This document shows, piece after piece, positions 1-9,234 of a DNA stretch of 64,000 nucleotides; positions within the stretch are counted from its first letter, which is position 1, and each line of letters begins with the position of its first letter. Source of the DNA: Endobugula sp047636495 (GTDB lineage Bacteria; Pseudomonadota; Gammaproteobacteria; Pseudomonadales; Cellvibrionaceae); contig JBLILH010000009.1 of the NCBI GenBank assembly GCA_047636495.1, forward strand, positions 39,716 through 103,715, in the 5' to 3' direction. The position numbers were made by a program, and so were the translations under genes. The notes beneath the pieces were generated by a model that saw only the letters and a list, made by a program, of their open reading frames with translations, was not told where the DNA came from and did not search any database.

Positions 1-1
1 A

Positions 2-1348
2 CTGCTTTCTATCACGCTCAACCGAATGGGTCTTGACGCTGATACCGTAGAAAATATTGAGCAGGCTTACCGCGCGCTTGAATCAGATACCTACGCACTG
101 TGCATTACTGACTTAAAGCTTCCAGACGGCTCTGGCTTGGATATCGTAGCCCATATTACTGCCAAATATCCTGGCACGCCAGTGATTGTCATTACGGCTC
201 ACGGCTCGATGGATATCGCCATAAAAGCGATGAAATTTGGCGCTTTTGATTTTATTAACAAACCTTTTGACCTAAAGGATTTACGACAATTAATTAACAA
301 CGCCATCTCAGCCACGCCTACTAGAAAAGAAAATGCTCTCGATAACATTATCGGCCTATCACTATCTGTACACTTATTAAAAGAAAAAATCGCACAAGTT
401 TCTCGCTCACAGGCACCTATATTCATTGCAGGGGAATCGGGCAGCGGCAAAGAAGTGGTGGCCCATGCGATACACGCGTGCAGTTCTAGAAAAGCTCGCC
501 CCTTTATCGCTATCAACTGTGGCGCCATTCCCAAAGAGTTAATGGAAAGTGAGTTTTTTGGGCACAAAAAAGGGAGTTTTACTGGTGCTCATCAAGATAA
601 ACAAGGTTTATTTCAGGCTGCAGATGGCGGGACGTTACTATTGGATGAAATTGCCGATTTACCATTAGATATGCAGGTAAAACTACTTAGGGTAATACAA
701 GAAAAAAGTATACGACCTGTAGGTTCACAATCAGAAATCTCCATTGATGTGCGCATTCTTAGCGCAACGCATAAGAACATAGCAGCAGCAGTGAACAACA
801 ATACATTCCGCAGTGACCTATATTACCGCTTAAATGTTATCGATATTTCTGTCCCGCCGTTAAGAGAGAAGTTAGATGATATACCATTATTAAGTGACTT
901 CATTCTTAAAAAAATCGCCCTACGTAATAACTGCACTACAAACGCCATCTCCAATACTGCCCTAGAAAAACTACAAACCTATGATTTCCCTGGTAACATC
1001 CGTGAATTAGAAAATATTTTAGAACGTGCATGTGCTTTAGCAGCCGACCAAATGATAGACACCCACCATCTGCTACTTCCAACACTTCGCATCAAAGAAA
1101 AAGAGGGGTTAGCTCATCATATTACCCCTACCACTTCTTCTACTACTACGGTTATTAATGACAGCAATGCGTATGATTCAAGTATAGAATCGATTGACTC
1201 TTTCCTTGAAAATATCGAAAAAAATATTTTATTAACAACGCTAGAGCGTAGTCGCTGGAACCGAACTGCTGCGGCCAAACGACTAGGAATCAGCTTTCGT
1301 TCTTTACGTTACCGTTTGAAAAAGTTGGCACTTGACACTGACGAATAA
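2..1348 (+). CDS. pilR: PilR-type sigma-54 response regulator (5' end cut by window)
   Basis: This is an NtrC-family response regulator that activates sigma-54 promoters; in pseudomonads PilR controls pilin transcription with the sensor PilS. The reading frame is open to base 2, so the start and first beta-strand of the receiver domain lie outside the window. The receiver shows the likely phospho-acceptor Asp in TDLKLPDG and the conserved Lys in NKPFDL. The AAA+ domain has Walker A GESGSGKE, the sigma-54 loop as GSFTGA (a Ser variant of GAFTGA that I recall for PilR) and Walker B LLLDEIADLP. The Fis-type helix-turn-helix is at the C-terminus (NRTAAAKRLGISFRSLRYRL). The downstream fimT-like and minor-pilin genes support PilR over other NtrC relatives. 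Confidence 0.93.
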   Translation: MLSITLNRMGLDADTVENIEQAYRALESDTYALCITDLKLPDGSGLDIVAHITAKYPGTPVIVITAHGSMDIAIKAMKFGAFDFINKPFDLKDLRQLINNAISATPTRKENALDNIIGLSLSVHLLKEKIAQVSRSQAPIFIAGESGSGKEVVAHAIHACSSRKARPFIAINCGAIPKELMESEFFGHKKGSFTGAHQDKQGLFQAADGGTLLLDEIADLPLDMQVKLLRVIQEKSIRPVGSQSEISIDVRILSATHKNIAAAVNNNTFRSDLYYRLNVIDISVPPLREKLDDIPLLSDFILKKIALRNNCTTNAISNTALEKLQTYDFPGNIRELENILERACALAADQMIDTHHLLLPTLRIKEKEGLAHHITPTTSSTTTVINDSNAYDSSIESIDSFLENIEKNILLTTLERSRWNRTAAAKRLGISFRSLRYRLKKLALDTDE

Positions 1349-1366
1349 AAAATGCATTAATCTTTA

Positions 1367-1387
1367 ATTATTACAGGATGTAATAAT
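1367..1387. repeat. perfect 9-bp inverted repeat between pilR and fimT
   Basis: ATTATTACA and TGTAATAAT flank a 3-base spacer 19 bases after the pilR stop and 20 bases before the fimT-like start. No T-run follows, so it is not a textbook intrinsic terminator. It could be a weak hairpin in the pilR message or an operator half-site pair. Confidence 0.4.
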
Positions 1388-1407
1388 ACACATTCAAGGA
1401 TGATGAT

Positions 1408-1941
1408 ATGCTAAAGCGAAAAGGGTTCACCTTGGTTGAGCTGATGTGTGGACTGAGCGTTTCCGCCATACTATTTTTTGTTGCAGTACCGTCTATCGGG
1501 CTTATGATTAACGCCCAAAAACAGCGGAGCACTTATGAGCGTCTGTTCTCTCTTATTTACTACACTCGCCTAAAAGCAACATTTGAAATATATAATACAA
1601 TACTTTGCCCCAGTGCAAACCAAACGGATTGCATCAACGATTGGCAACAGCCCTTAATGGTATTTACCGACATAAACAATAATAAGCGCAGAGATACTGA
1701 CGAAAAAATTGATCGCATTGAGGCTATTGGCAACGTTAACTATCTTATTTATTGGCGAGCGTCAGGTTCATCTCGTTACCTACGTTACACCCGCAATGGT
1801 TCAACCTCTTATCAAAATGGTACATTCACCTTATGCCCTAAAGTGGTCGACGTAAAACACATAAGAAAAATAATCATTTACCGAACGGGTAGGGCACGAT
1901 ACGGACGAAGACACGAGATTCATGCCGGTGACTGTATATGA
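1408..1941 (+). CDS. fimT: FimT/GspH-family type IV pilin-like protein
   Basis: This is a minor-pilin-like prepilin of the FimT/GspH group, inserted in the inner membrane and probably part of or accessory to the pilus tip complex. The prepilin peptidase site is KG/FTLVEL after a short leader, with Glu at +5 and a following hydrophobic helix. The globular domain contains Cys residues including a penultimate one (GDCI), as is common in FimT/FimU. A good ribosome site (AAGGA, 7 bases upstream) fixes the ATG. It lies just downstream of pilR on the same strand, as fimT does in Pseudomonas. Assignment to FimT rather than another GspH-like protein rests mainly on this position. Confidence 0.75.
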   Translation: MLKRKGFTLVELMCGLSVSAILFFVAVPSIGLMINAQKQRSTYERLFSLIYYTRLKATFEIYNTILCPSANQTDCINDWQQPLMVFTDINNNKRRDTDEKIDRIEAIGNVNYLIYWRASGSSRYLRYTRNGSTSYQNGTFTLCPKVVDVKHIRKIIIYRTGRARYGRRHEIHAGDCI

Positions 1942-1993
1942 CAATAGCGGATGTCTACTGGTCGATTATAGAGCACCTCTAGTGAGCGCCTGT

Positions 1994-2401
1994 TTACCTC
2001 CAACAATCGTTCAGTGTTCCCGTACCGTTTATAGTCTTAACACCCGTATTGCTCAATGTAAACTCATTGCAAACGGGGTCATTCCAACCATTAGGGGTAG
2101 CCGTTAGTGTATAAGTGAAAACGGCATCATTATTAACGCTGATAGTATAAAAATCTGTTTCACTTCGACCCGTCAAGCCTAAGCCAGTTGCAGCCGTCAC
2201 AGAAGAAGCATAGTTATTGTTAAGAGTATAAAACCTTTCCTGATCAGATGTAATGCTAACTAAAGACGCTATCGCCTCAGATCTTCGAGCATTGGTGATG
2301 AAATTGGTATATGAAGGGTATGCGATACTTGCCAACAAACCTATAATAGCGACAACAATTAATAATTCTATTAGGGTAAAGCCTTTCATCATTAGTGGCA
2401 T
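1994..2401 (-). CDS. pilE: PilE-type minor type IV pilin
   Basis: This type IVa pilin-like protein has the site KG/FTLIEL, a long hydrophobic N-terminal helix (LLIVVAIIGLLASIAYPSY) and a C-terminal Cys pair (DPVCNEF and NDCWR) suited to a disulfide-bonded D-region. The start MPLMMKG is chosen because GAGAGG lies 7 bases upstream; a longer form starts 18 bases earlier but would place that site inside the coding region. It is the last gene of the fimU-pilV-pilW-pilX-pilY1-pilY2-pilE order. It could act as a core minor pilin or, less likely, as a major pilin; the context favours PilE. Confidence 0.88.
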   Translation of the reverse strand: MPLMMKGFTLIELLIVVAIIGLLASIAYPSYTNFITNARRSEAIASLVSITSDQERFYTLNNNYASSVTAATGLGLTGRSETDFYTISVNNDAVFTYTLTATPNGWNDPVCNEFTLSNTGVKTINGTGTLNDCWR

Positions 2402-2437
2402 ATAATGGCCTCTCGTCACTCATTGATTATATTACGT

Positions 2438-2809
2438 TCAAGGGAGTATGGTGATTTTACTCACATAGCTACGACTTTTTCTTACTTCGGTAGTGTAATA
2501 AACGGACTGCCCTTTCTTCAACGCATAGCGGTTTACTTTGCGCAACGAATCTGTTCTTTGTTCATATATATACACTTTCAAACCAATAAGCATGATGTGC
2601 GTGCGATCATTAATAATCACCTCTTTGCGCTTATGATCGACAAGGTGAATAATATTGACAATATGACCACCATCGTCGTTTGCATCGCTAGGCAATGAAA
2701 AGAAACAGCCTAATAAACCGACCGAAATAATAAACAACCACTTATACCGCCTTAAACTTATCGTTTCACACAATACATAACAGATAGCATTCATCGAAGG
2801 ATTGACCAT
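2438..2809 (-). CDS. pilY2: PilY2-like small type IV pilus biogenesis protein
   Basis: A 123-residue exported protein occupies the PilY2 position between pilY1 and pilE. The start is set by AGGAAG six bases upstream of the ATG, so the gene overlaps the 3' end of pilY1 by 19 bases and is probably translationally coupled to it. A hydrophobic segment (WLFIISVGLLGCFFSLP) could be a signal peptide; its LLGC could be a lipobox, which would make this a lipoprotein, but that is uncertain. The remainder is basic and predicted beta-rich (KKGQSVYYTTEVRKSRSYVSKITIL). PilY2 proteins are poorly conserved and their function is not well defined, so the name rests on synteny and size. Confidence 0.7.
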   Translation of the reverse strand: MVNPSMNAICYVLCETISLRRYKWLFIISVGLLGCFFSLPSDANDDGGHIVNIIHLVDHKRKEVIINDRTHIMLIGLKVYIYEQRTDSLRKVNRYALKKGQSVYYTTEVRKSRSYVSKITILP

Positions 2810-5800
2810 GACTTTCTTCCTTTATTGCTAAATAGACCGCCAGGTTTATCACTCGGCGAATTTGCCTTCAGCGTCGTTGACTCCGTTTCCCCCGTCTCAT
2901 CAGTAAGAATAATGTCCGTGCCGGTCTCGCTCTCAACAATACCCGCACCAACAAGAAAATTTTCTCTTCGACCGGCAATATTCGATCCTTCGCTATCCTG
3001 ACCGAAAGGGGAGATTGACGGCGGCCCTCCCGTCAGAAGGTCTACCGCCATGAAATAACTAATGCCCGCTACTACATTACAGCTTCCCTTATTAGGTATA
3101 TTGGTCACAAATAAAAGATCGCTACCGTAAGCTAATGTCGGTAGTATTACTCGTTCGGCGGGCACCTTACCAGGTTCAGCGGCCGCTTTCTCCGCACCCG
3201 GTAAGTTATCATAATACCAGCCAAAACCTACCGTTGATGATTCTGATGATGTTGACGTTGGTACGTTATAAACAACAGGGCGAGATGATGTTGTTCTTGT
3301 GTCAAATCCAGGATCATTTGTGATTGTTTGCTTTGTCAAACTAGTTTTAGATAAATTTTTGCCTTCGGGGCCAGTATCCCATACCGTATAAAACGATTGC
3401 AGACTTTGGTCAGCCTTATCAATGAAAATTAAATATTGCCCTGTGCCAAAGGACACCAACTGATCGGGATATGCTTCCCCTAGCGTTTGATTAGGGTGAT
3501 TCTGCACAAGAGGCTTAGTGGTAATAGGCTGCCTATGGTCATAGGGGCAGACGCCGTTTATTAAATCGGCACTACAGGCGGTGAAGAAGGGTGATTGGTC
3601 GCTGCTGTGTAGCTTCCAGTCTTTAGCCCCATTAGTTCCGCTATGACTGACGTCGAAAATCCATATATTACCGTGCAAGTCACCGGCATAAACACGATCG
3701 ACCGTACCATTTCCGTCAAGATCAACCACTTCTGCGCTAGACAGACCATTGCTGTCGCTATATTCGCATTGACCACCACTAATCGTCGAATCAGAAGTCG
3801 AACTAAAATCGCTGCCATTGCATGTATAATCCCCTAAATGTTTAAATTGTGATTCACTGTACTCTTTTGTCGAGCCTTCTGTCGAGGCATAAACAAAACG
3901 TACTTGAGCGTTAATAGGTAATGCACACTCGTCACCGTCATCTGCGCATTTGATCCACGAACTAGGCGCTGTTAAGACAGTGAAATCGCCTTTGCCCTCG
4001 TTATCAATACCATTGTTATCGATCGGGTCAGTAGGCGCGTCTAAATATATAATAAATAATGCCGCAGCACTGTTGCTGTCGTCGCTAGAAGAACTATTGT
4101 AGCCGTTGCTTACTATTGTTGCCCAACGGCCATTGTTCATTTTCCCTATACTGGGCTGACCGTACACATGGCCCAGTTTGTCGTGGGTGAATTCATTAAC
4201 AACAATTTTTTTAGCCTCGACCGTCTGTTGTGCTTGATCTAGGCGCGGATGAACACCCGACGAAGAATTGGGATTAGTCACATTTAAAACATATACCCCT
4301 TTACCGCCTGCACGCAGGCCCCCCACTAAATACGTTCGCCACTGTGGATCATTAAATGAAATAGCGTCGCCCTTATCGCTGTTGACATACACGTCGGCGG
4401 CTACTGAGCTACCGTCAACATAAGCATTGCCTTCGAACTCTTCCAGTGGAAATTTATGCAAGCCCTTCCCACCATTTTGGGTGTCAGAGATCATCGTTGG
4501 AATATATGCAAATACTTCATCGCCACCGAGAAAAGACGGCTCTTCATTCTCTTTGGAGTGATCCGCATAGAAACCATGTAACATACCATCGTTAGCACCC
4601 ACATATAACACGGGGCTTCTCTTTTCATTATTTTTGACAAATTCAGAGTATTTTTTGGCTTCTAATTCATCAATATAATTGTTATTGGGCTTTCCCACAT
4701 AAACTGGCTGTGAATGTATCATAGCCCCAATTAGCTTGCTGCCACGATCGCGAAAAGCCCTACCCTCTACTGACGAACCATCATATGTTTCTGCTCCACG
4801 TAAATAATCAACCAATTTGTTGCCGTAACTTTGGTTTGACCCAATTTCACCCGAATCTACGGTACTAGGGAAGGCTGCATTGTCTTCGATATAAGGGGCA
4901 TAGGTGAATAAATCTTGAGCTTGCAATAGGCTAATATTGTTAGCGCCCGACATATTGGTGTAGTCTTCCGGAAATGCAAAGGGCACACCCTTTTCACCAT
5001 TATAAGTGATGATTTGACGAGTTATATTTCGGTCAGTGCCTTTTGCTAACATACGCGCGTCAGCTGACCAGCTAACCTCTTTAACGAAACCTTTACCATC
5101 TGAGGCAAACGCCTTTAAATCGCCAGACCACGATACCGATTCATAGCTTGTACTGTAAAGAAATGATTGACTGCTTAACTGAAAAGAACTGACCGATGCA
5201 CCTGCCGCCGAGTTCCCCGCCAACTTCCCCACATCGGCTGCAAAACTTTGAAGTTTTTCCGACAAATCATCCACATTGGTCGCGTCATAATATTTACCGC
5301 GACCATTAAAAGCGGCATGACGTAAATCGTCAATTTTATTCAACGTACCATCCTTAGGAATCCAAACAGAATCAGCAATAAGTGTCTGAGTGCTTGGCAT
5401 ACTGTTAACCTCTCCTTGAACACCAAAGCCAATAGTGTAGGTCTTCATATGCTGCTTAGTGATCAGTTCGTTGTGTAGCACATCCTCTAGCTTATCGTCC
5501 ACGCTGGTAGCTAGATCATTCTCAAAGTAATACATCGCTACATCGGCTAGAGTATCGGGTTCACCGTCTCTATATATGCTGTTGTCATAACGACCGTTGC
5601 TGTCTTGATCACCAACGAATCCCGTCTCATTAGCGTCGGTACCATCGACATTAATGTCGTGCTCGCTCCCATGATAAGAAGCAACATCATCACCCCATTC
5701 ACCATCAGTAAAGACCAGAGTATAGTTTTGTTGACATTGCCCTTCGAAGTCATTAGTAAAAATAGGGCTTTTAGTAACAGTGCCTGTTTCTATATGCGTT

Positions 5801-7413
5801 GGCTCAATAGCGTTGTTTTCGGCATCTGTACCGAAGAAATCATCGTCTGGATCTTTTTTCTCGGTAAAATACCTACCCACATTACTTAAGCCTTTAAGTA
5901 AGAGAGTATCGTTCTTAAATTTAACCGTGCTACCGTTCTTAAATTTAACCGTGCGTGACGCGTATATTTTCTCTAACAGCTCACCCCTATTTGTACTATT
6001 AACTCCCCCCTCTGCATCCGCCATATTTTTAACATGCGCGCCACCGTAGCCATTATCGTTTAAAGAAGCGAACCCCACCCGGTAAGGCAAGGCATTAACA
6101 ACTACGTCAGACAGGCCTTTTTTAGCGACTGACAAGCGAGTACGATAATAGGTATACCAATTAGCATAATTAACCTGGGTTTTTTTATCATCGTCGCCCG
6201 TTGCGGTGACGGGCAGATCGGTTGCGGTGACGGGCAGATCGGCTACACGTTGGCAGCTGTGTTGGCCACAGTCATCAAAAGTCACAAGCCCATCCCCAAC
6301 CTTCGCTGGAGCCGATGTATGCTGCCATCTAATAACAAAGCCTGACCGTTGATACTTATTCTGTCCGCCATCGAACACTAAGGTGACGGTACTACCCTCA
6401 ACCGTAAACTGTCTAATGTCGCCTGTTCTGTTTGCCATACCTTCCTTATTTAATTCTAAGGAAGTCACCGCAGATGGGGTTACTCCCACAGGCTCGCCAT
6501 TAGTGATATATTCTTCTGTCACCTGAATCGTATTGGCAATACCCGTGGTGCCTTCGCCCGCATAGACCGTCAAGCTATCAGTATCACCTGCATACCTATC
6601 AACATTAAATTCGATAAGCGTAAACGTAATCTTGTCCGTGGTACTACTATCTCCACCTCCGGGCACATCAATAACTAAGGTGCCTTCATCATAGCGAAGG
6701 TAGTTCCCATTATTGCTATTGGAGTCGGTGATGACACCTTGCTTTTTATCTATGACTTTCTTATACCCTGCAGTGTAGACTCCATTACTATTCGTCCTCT
6801 CAGGCATACTATCAACAGCCTCGGAACCAGCAAAACCATCATATACCGAGATGTCGGGGCCACACTCTCCTGCTTGGTAAACATCCAATGGGGCTTTATC
6901 ATTCCATTTAATGTAGATATGCTCAGTAAGATCTACATCAGCCGTAGAGCTTTTTGATGTGAACAGAGGGGTTTTGACCTTTTTTAAGTTGAAATCTATT
7001 GTTTCTGCGTGATTAACAAAGCTTGTTTTTAAGTACTTTTGCCACGGAAAGTACTCAGTCGTAGGGTCAAACGCTAGGGCGTTATAGCCCGCACACAATG
7101 CCCGCAGTTCTAAATTATTCTCAAGCGTAGTATACGATAATGACGCACCGTTGTTGTCAACGGTCACCCCATGTTCTTGTTGAGCTGCGTTTGTTACTAC
7201 CTGGTCAGAATCCATAGAACCAGAGTCATCAAGTAACAACATAATATTGGGGTTTGATGAAAAAACTAAGCTTAACGGTTGATCTGACAATATTCCGGGA
7301 GCAGCAATAAGTGCCGAGCTATACATTAGCAACGCAGAGCTTAATAAGTATTTATGTAGCTTAGTCGTTACCGAGCTTTCGCGACTTCGTCTACTTGATT
7401 GGTTACTACGCAT
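2791..7413 (-). CDS. pilY1: PilY1 pilus tip adhesin / assembly factor
   Basis: This 1540-residue protein is a large surface adhesin associated with the type IV pilus tip that also promotes pilus extension. A signal peptide ends near ALIAAPG. A von Willebrand A-like domain begins with the MIDAS motif DDSGS at about residues 62-66. The C-terminal half is the PilC/PilY1 beta-propeller with a calcium-loop signature (DLDGNGTVDRVYAGDLHGN, near residue 1230). It is longer than the roughly 1160-residue P. aeruginosa protein. GAGG lies 7 bases before the ATG. Two short in-frame tandem duplications (7- and 8-residue units near residues 398 and 490) sit in the N-terminal half. It lies between pilX and pilY2. 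Confidence 0.93.
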   Translation of the reverse strand: MRSNQSSRRSRESSVTTKLHKYLLSSALLMYSSALIAAPGILSDQPLSLVFSSNPNIMLLLDDSGSMDSDQVVTNAAQQEHGVTVDNNGASLSYTTLENNLELRALCAGYNALAFDPTTEYFPWQKYLKTSFVNHAETIDFNLKKVKTPLFTSKSSTADVDLTEHIYIKWNDKAPLDVYQAGECGPDISVYDGFAGSEAVDSMPERTNSNGVYTAGYKKVIDKKQGVITDSNSNNGNYLRYDEGTLVIDVPGGGDSSTTDKITFTLIEFNVDRYAGDTDSLTVYAGEGTTGIANTIQVTEEYITNGEPVGVTPSAVTSLELNKEGMANRTGDIRQFTVEGSTVTLVFDGGQNKYQRSGFVIRWQHTSAPAKVGDGLVTFDDCGQHSCQRVADLPVTATDLPVTATGDDDKKTQVNYANWYTYYRTRLSVAKKGLSDVVVNALPYRVGFASLNDNGYGGAHVKNMADAEGGVNSTNRGELLEKIYASRTVKFKNGSTVKFKNDTLLLKGLSNVGRYFTEKKDPDDDFFGTDAENNAIEPTHIETGTVTKSPIFTNDFEGQCQQNYTLVFTDGEWGDDVASYHGSEHDINVDGTDANETGFVGDQDSNGRYDNSIYRDGEPDTLADVAMYYFENDLATSVDDKLEDVLHNELITKQHMKTYTIGFGVQGEVNSMPSTQTLIADSVWIPKDGTLNKIDDLRHAAFNGRGKYYDATNVDDLSEKLQSFAADVGKLAGNSAAGASVSSFQLSSQSFLYSTSYESVSWSGDLKAFASDGKGFVKEVSWSADARMLAKGTDRNITRQIITYNGEKGVPFAFPEDYTNMSGANNISLLQAQDLFTYAPYIEDNAAFPSTVDSGEIGSNQSYGNKLVDYLRGAETYDGSSVEGRAFRDRGSKLIGAMIHSQPVYVGKPNNNYIDELEAKKYSEFVKNNEKRSPVLYVGANDGMLHGFYADHSKENEEPSFLGGDEVFAYIPTMISDTQNGGKGLHKFPLEEFEGNAYVDGSSVAADVYVNSDKGDAISFNDPQWRTYLVGGLRAGGKGVYVLNVTNPNSSSGVHPRLDQAQQTVEAKKIVVNEFTHDKLGHVYGQPSIGKMNNGRWATIVSNGYNSSSSDDSNSAAALFIIYLDAPTDPIDNNGIDNEGKGDFTVLTAPSSWIKCADDGDECALPINAQVRFVYASTEGSTKEYSESQFKHLGDYTCNGSDFSSTSDSTISGGQCEYSDSNGLSSAEVVDLDGNGTVDRVYAGDLHGNIWIFDVSHSGTNGAKDWKLHSSDQSPFFTACSADLINGVCPYDHRQPITTKPLVQNHPNQTLGEAYPDQLVSFGTGQYLIFIDKADQSLQSFYTVWDTGPEGKNLSKTSLTKQTITNDPGFDTRTTSSRPVVYNVPTSTSSESSTVGFGWYYDNLPGAEKAAAEPGKVPAERVILPTLAYGSDLLFVTNIPNKGSCNVVAGISYFMAVDLLTGGPPSISPFGQDSEGSNIAGRRENFLVGAGIVESETGTDIILTDETGETESTTLKANSPSDKPGGLFSNKGRKSWSILR
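5910..5957. repeat. 24-bp tandem duplication inside pilY1
   Basis: A 21-base core starting cgttcttaaat occurs at 5910-5930 and again at 5934-5954. The 24-base period adds one eight-residue unit (TVKFKNGS/TVKFKNDT) in frame. Confidence 0.85.
6200..6241. repeat. exact 21-bp tandem duplication inside pilY1
   Basis: gttgcggtgacgggcagatc plus one base is repeated head to tail (6200-6220, 6221-6241). It encodes the duplicated heptad DLPVTAT in the PilY1 N-terminal region, with reading frame preserved. Confidence 0.9.
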
Positions 7414-7456
7414 AAATATGCCTCGTTAACTCTTGTATAAATATTTAACGTCTAGT

Positions 7457-8071
7457 CTAGAGTGCTGCTTCAAAATACAGTGATTCTATAATAGTCACCA
7501 CGTTGTCATTACCGCTAAGCCCCAGAGCTGTTATACGAAAAATTCTTCGGGCACCACTATTCCTTTCGTAAGCACGCCCACCTACGGGATTGCTATCGAA
7601 ATAACCATGCCCCATATATTCGACAATATAACGTCCTACTACATCACCACCGACTTCAACATTTGCACTGTTCGCGTCGGTCCACGTGTTTGGGGTTGTT
7701 TGGCTAAAGCCGACCGCGGGGGGACTTTGGATAGTACCACCACCCAAATTGGCCTCTGTAAGATATAAGCCTTTAGCATATGCCGGTCCGTTGGAGGTGA
7801 ATTCGCCTTGTAAGCCTGCGTCATTAAACGAAGGGCCTGTATGGTAAGTATCCATGAACGTTTCAGCCGCCACTAGCGCCCGGTCAGCATTATTTTGTGA
7901 CACCATTTTTTGCCGTTGATTGCCAGCAATACGCTCTTGTAACGTCGCACCGCTCATGGTGGTGACGCCGGCAACCGTCATCATTAATAACATTACCAGC
8001 GCCACAATTAATACCACGCCTTGCTGCGCTGATGGTGATGGTGATGGTGATAATCGATAAGACCGCTTCAT
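7457..8071 (-). CDS. pilX: PilX minor pilin
   Basis: PilX is a minor pilin of the pilus-priming complex. The N-terminal region has QQG/VVLIVALVML followed by the family stretch SGATLQERIAGNQRQ. There is no Glu at +5, as in PilX/GspK-like pilins. The start taken is the ATG of MKRSYRL; a GTG 33 bases upstream is an alternative, and neither has a strong ribosome site. The leader contains SPSPSPS, encoded by a short gatggt repeat. It sits between pilW and pilY1 on the same strand. Confidence 0.85.
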   Translation of the reverse strand: MKRSYRLSPSPSPSAQQGVVLIVALVMLLMMTVAGVTTMSGATLQERIAGNQRQKMVSQNNADRALVAAETFMDTYHTGPSFNDAGLQGEFTSNGPAYAKGLYLTEANLGGGTIQSPPAVGFSQTTPNTWTDANSANVEVGGDVVGRYIVEYMGHGYFDSNPVGGRAYERNSGARRIFRITALGLSGNDNVVTIIESLYFEAAL

Positions 8072-8118
8072 ACTTTTACCATTTAACTCATATTTAACGC
8101 ACACTTAACCTTGTGTGT

Positions 8119-9234
8119 TTACAGTTGATTGCGCACGGCGAACACTCGGGTCACAGTGCTAGACATTAAGTTATTCCCGCCCATTCCGGGAACGACAAAT
8201 TCCATATCCACCATGACTCGATCAACAACTAAGGTACCTAAGGTAGCAACGTTGTCTTGATAATCATCCTCGTCTTCATATCCGTAACTCACCTGTAAGT
8301 CACTCACGCCGACCACCAACTCTTGACTTACGCCATTAGTGGCACGGAACAGCGAACAATATTGACGTGTGGCTCTAGTGCATGCATCGCCCACAGCAAG
8401 TCCTACGGAATTACCAATTGAATATTCATGGGAGCCAGACTCACCAACATAGAAAAAACTCAGTGGATCGCCAGCAGCAATATTGTGATCACCGCTCGTT
8501 AAGGTAACGTTGTTGCCAGCAGAGTCTTCAGCGACATTAAAAACATACATGCCAGTGCAGTTACCCGCCATCACCAACTGGTCTTGTAGTACAGGTGTTG
8601 CCACCCCCAAGGTCAGCACTGGATTGGCAGGCGTGGCCCCCGTAATTGCAATCGCCGATGACCTGTCAGCATACTTGACGATTAATGTGTCAGTCTCATC
8701 GATTATATCGTCATCACCATCATCTACCGGCCCATCGGAACCTGAAACAAATGACCCCTCAAAATCTTGCCAATCAGCATTGAGGCCGTTGTTTCGATCA
8801 GAAGGCCGTTGAGCAACGTAAGCGTTTACAGGCCCGGTAACTGTCGTTTCATAAGCAGCTGTAGCCGCATCTAAACGATTATAAACGAACTGATTTTCTA
8901 ACACCCCGGTCGCAGAGGCGGTAGGACTCCCGACAGCCGAAAAACTGAAACACCCCATATTGCCAGCGCGGTAAATATCGCCACCCATTCGCGCTATGGC
9001 ATAACGAATATTTTCTTGGATACGCGATGCGCCACTCGCAGTAATCGATGTTTGTTGTGAATTAACAAACAATTGCATAACACCCGCAAGAATAATCAAG
9101 CCAATTGTCATTGACACCATGAGTTCTACTAGGCCTACCCCCCTCTGTCTGAAAGGACAACGAGGGACAACCGCAGTAACAGAAGTAACAGAATTAACCG
9201 CAGTAACCAAAACAACAAAAAGCCTAAGCATCAT
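8119..9234 (-). CDS. pilW: PilW minor pilin with long leader
   Basis: PilW is a minor pilin of the tip-priming complex. The prepilin signature is RG/VGLVELMVSMTIGLIIL with Glu at +5, followed by a PilW-type globular region with paired cysteines. The start is the ATG overlapping the pilV stop in an ATGA, preceded by CAGGT at suitable spacing. This gives a 32-residue leader, much longer than usual for type IVa pilins, and its middle is hydrophobic and repetitive (VTAVNSVTSVTAV). No start codon with a ribosome site lies closer to the cleavage site. Upstream pilV and downstream pilX confirm identity. Confidence 0.88.
   Translation of the reverse strand: MMLRLFVVLVTAVNSVTSVTAVVPRCPFRQRGVGLVELMVSMTIGLIILAGVMQLFVNSQQTSITASGASRIQENIRYAIARMGGDIYRAGNMGCFSFSAVGSPTASATGVLENQFVYNRLDAATAAYETTVTGPVNAYVAQRPSDRNNGLNADWQDFEGSFVSGSDGPVDDGDDDIIDETDTLIVKYADRSSAIAITGATPANPVLTLGVATPVLQDQLVMAGNCTGMYVFNVAEDSAGNNVTLTSGDHNIAAGDPLSFFYVGESGSHEYSIGNSVGLAVGDACTRATRQYCSLFRATNGVSQELVVGVSDLQVSYGYEDEDDYQDNVATLGTLVVDRVMVDMEFVVPGMGGNNLMSSTVTRVFAVRNQL

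Noticed and set aside
1367..1387. Terminator after pilR
   Set aside because: The inverted repeat is perfect but AT-rich and lacks a following T-run, so it was listed only as a repeat.
1922..2107. 61-codon plus-strand ORF after the fimT-like gene
   Set aside because: It overlaps both fimT and the minus-strand pilE, which explain the sequence better.
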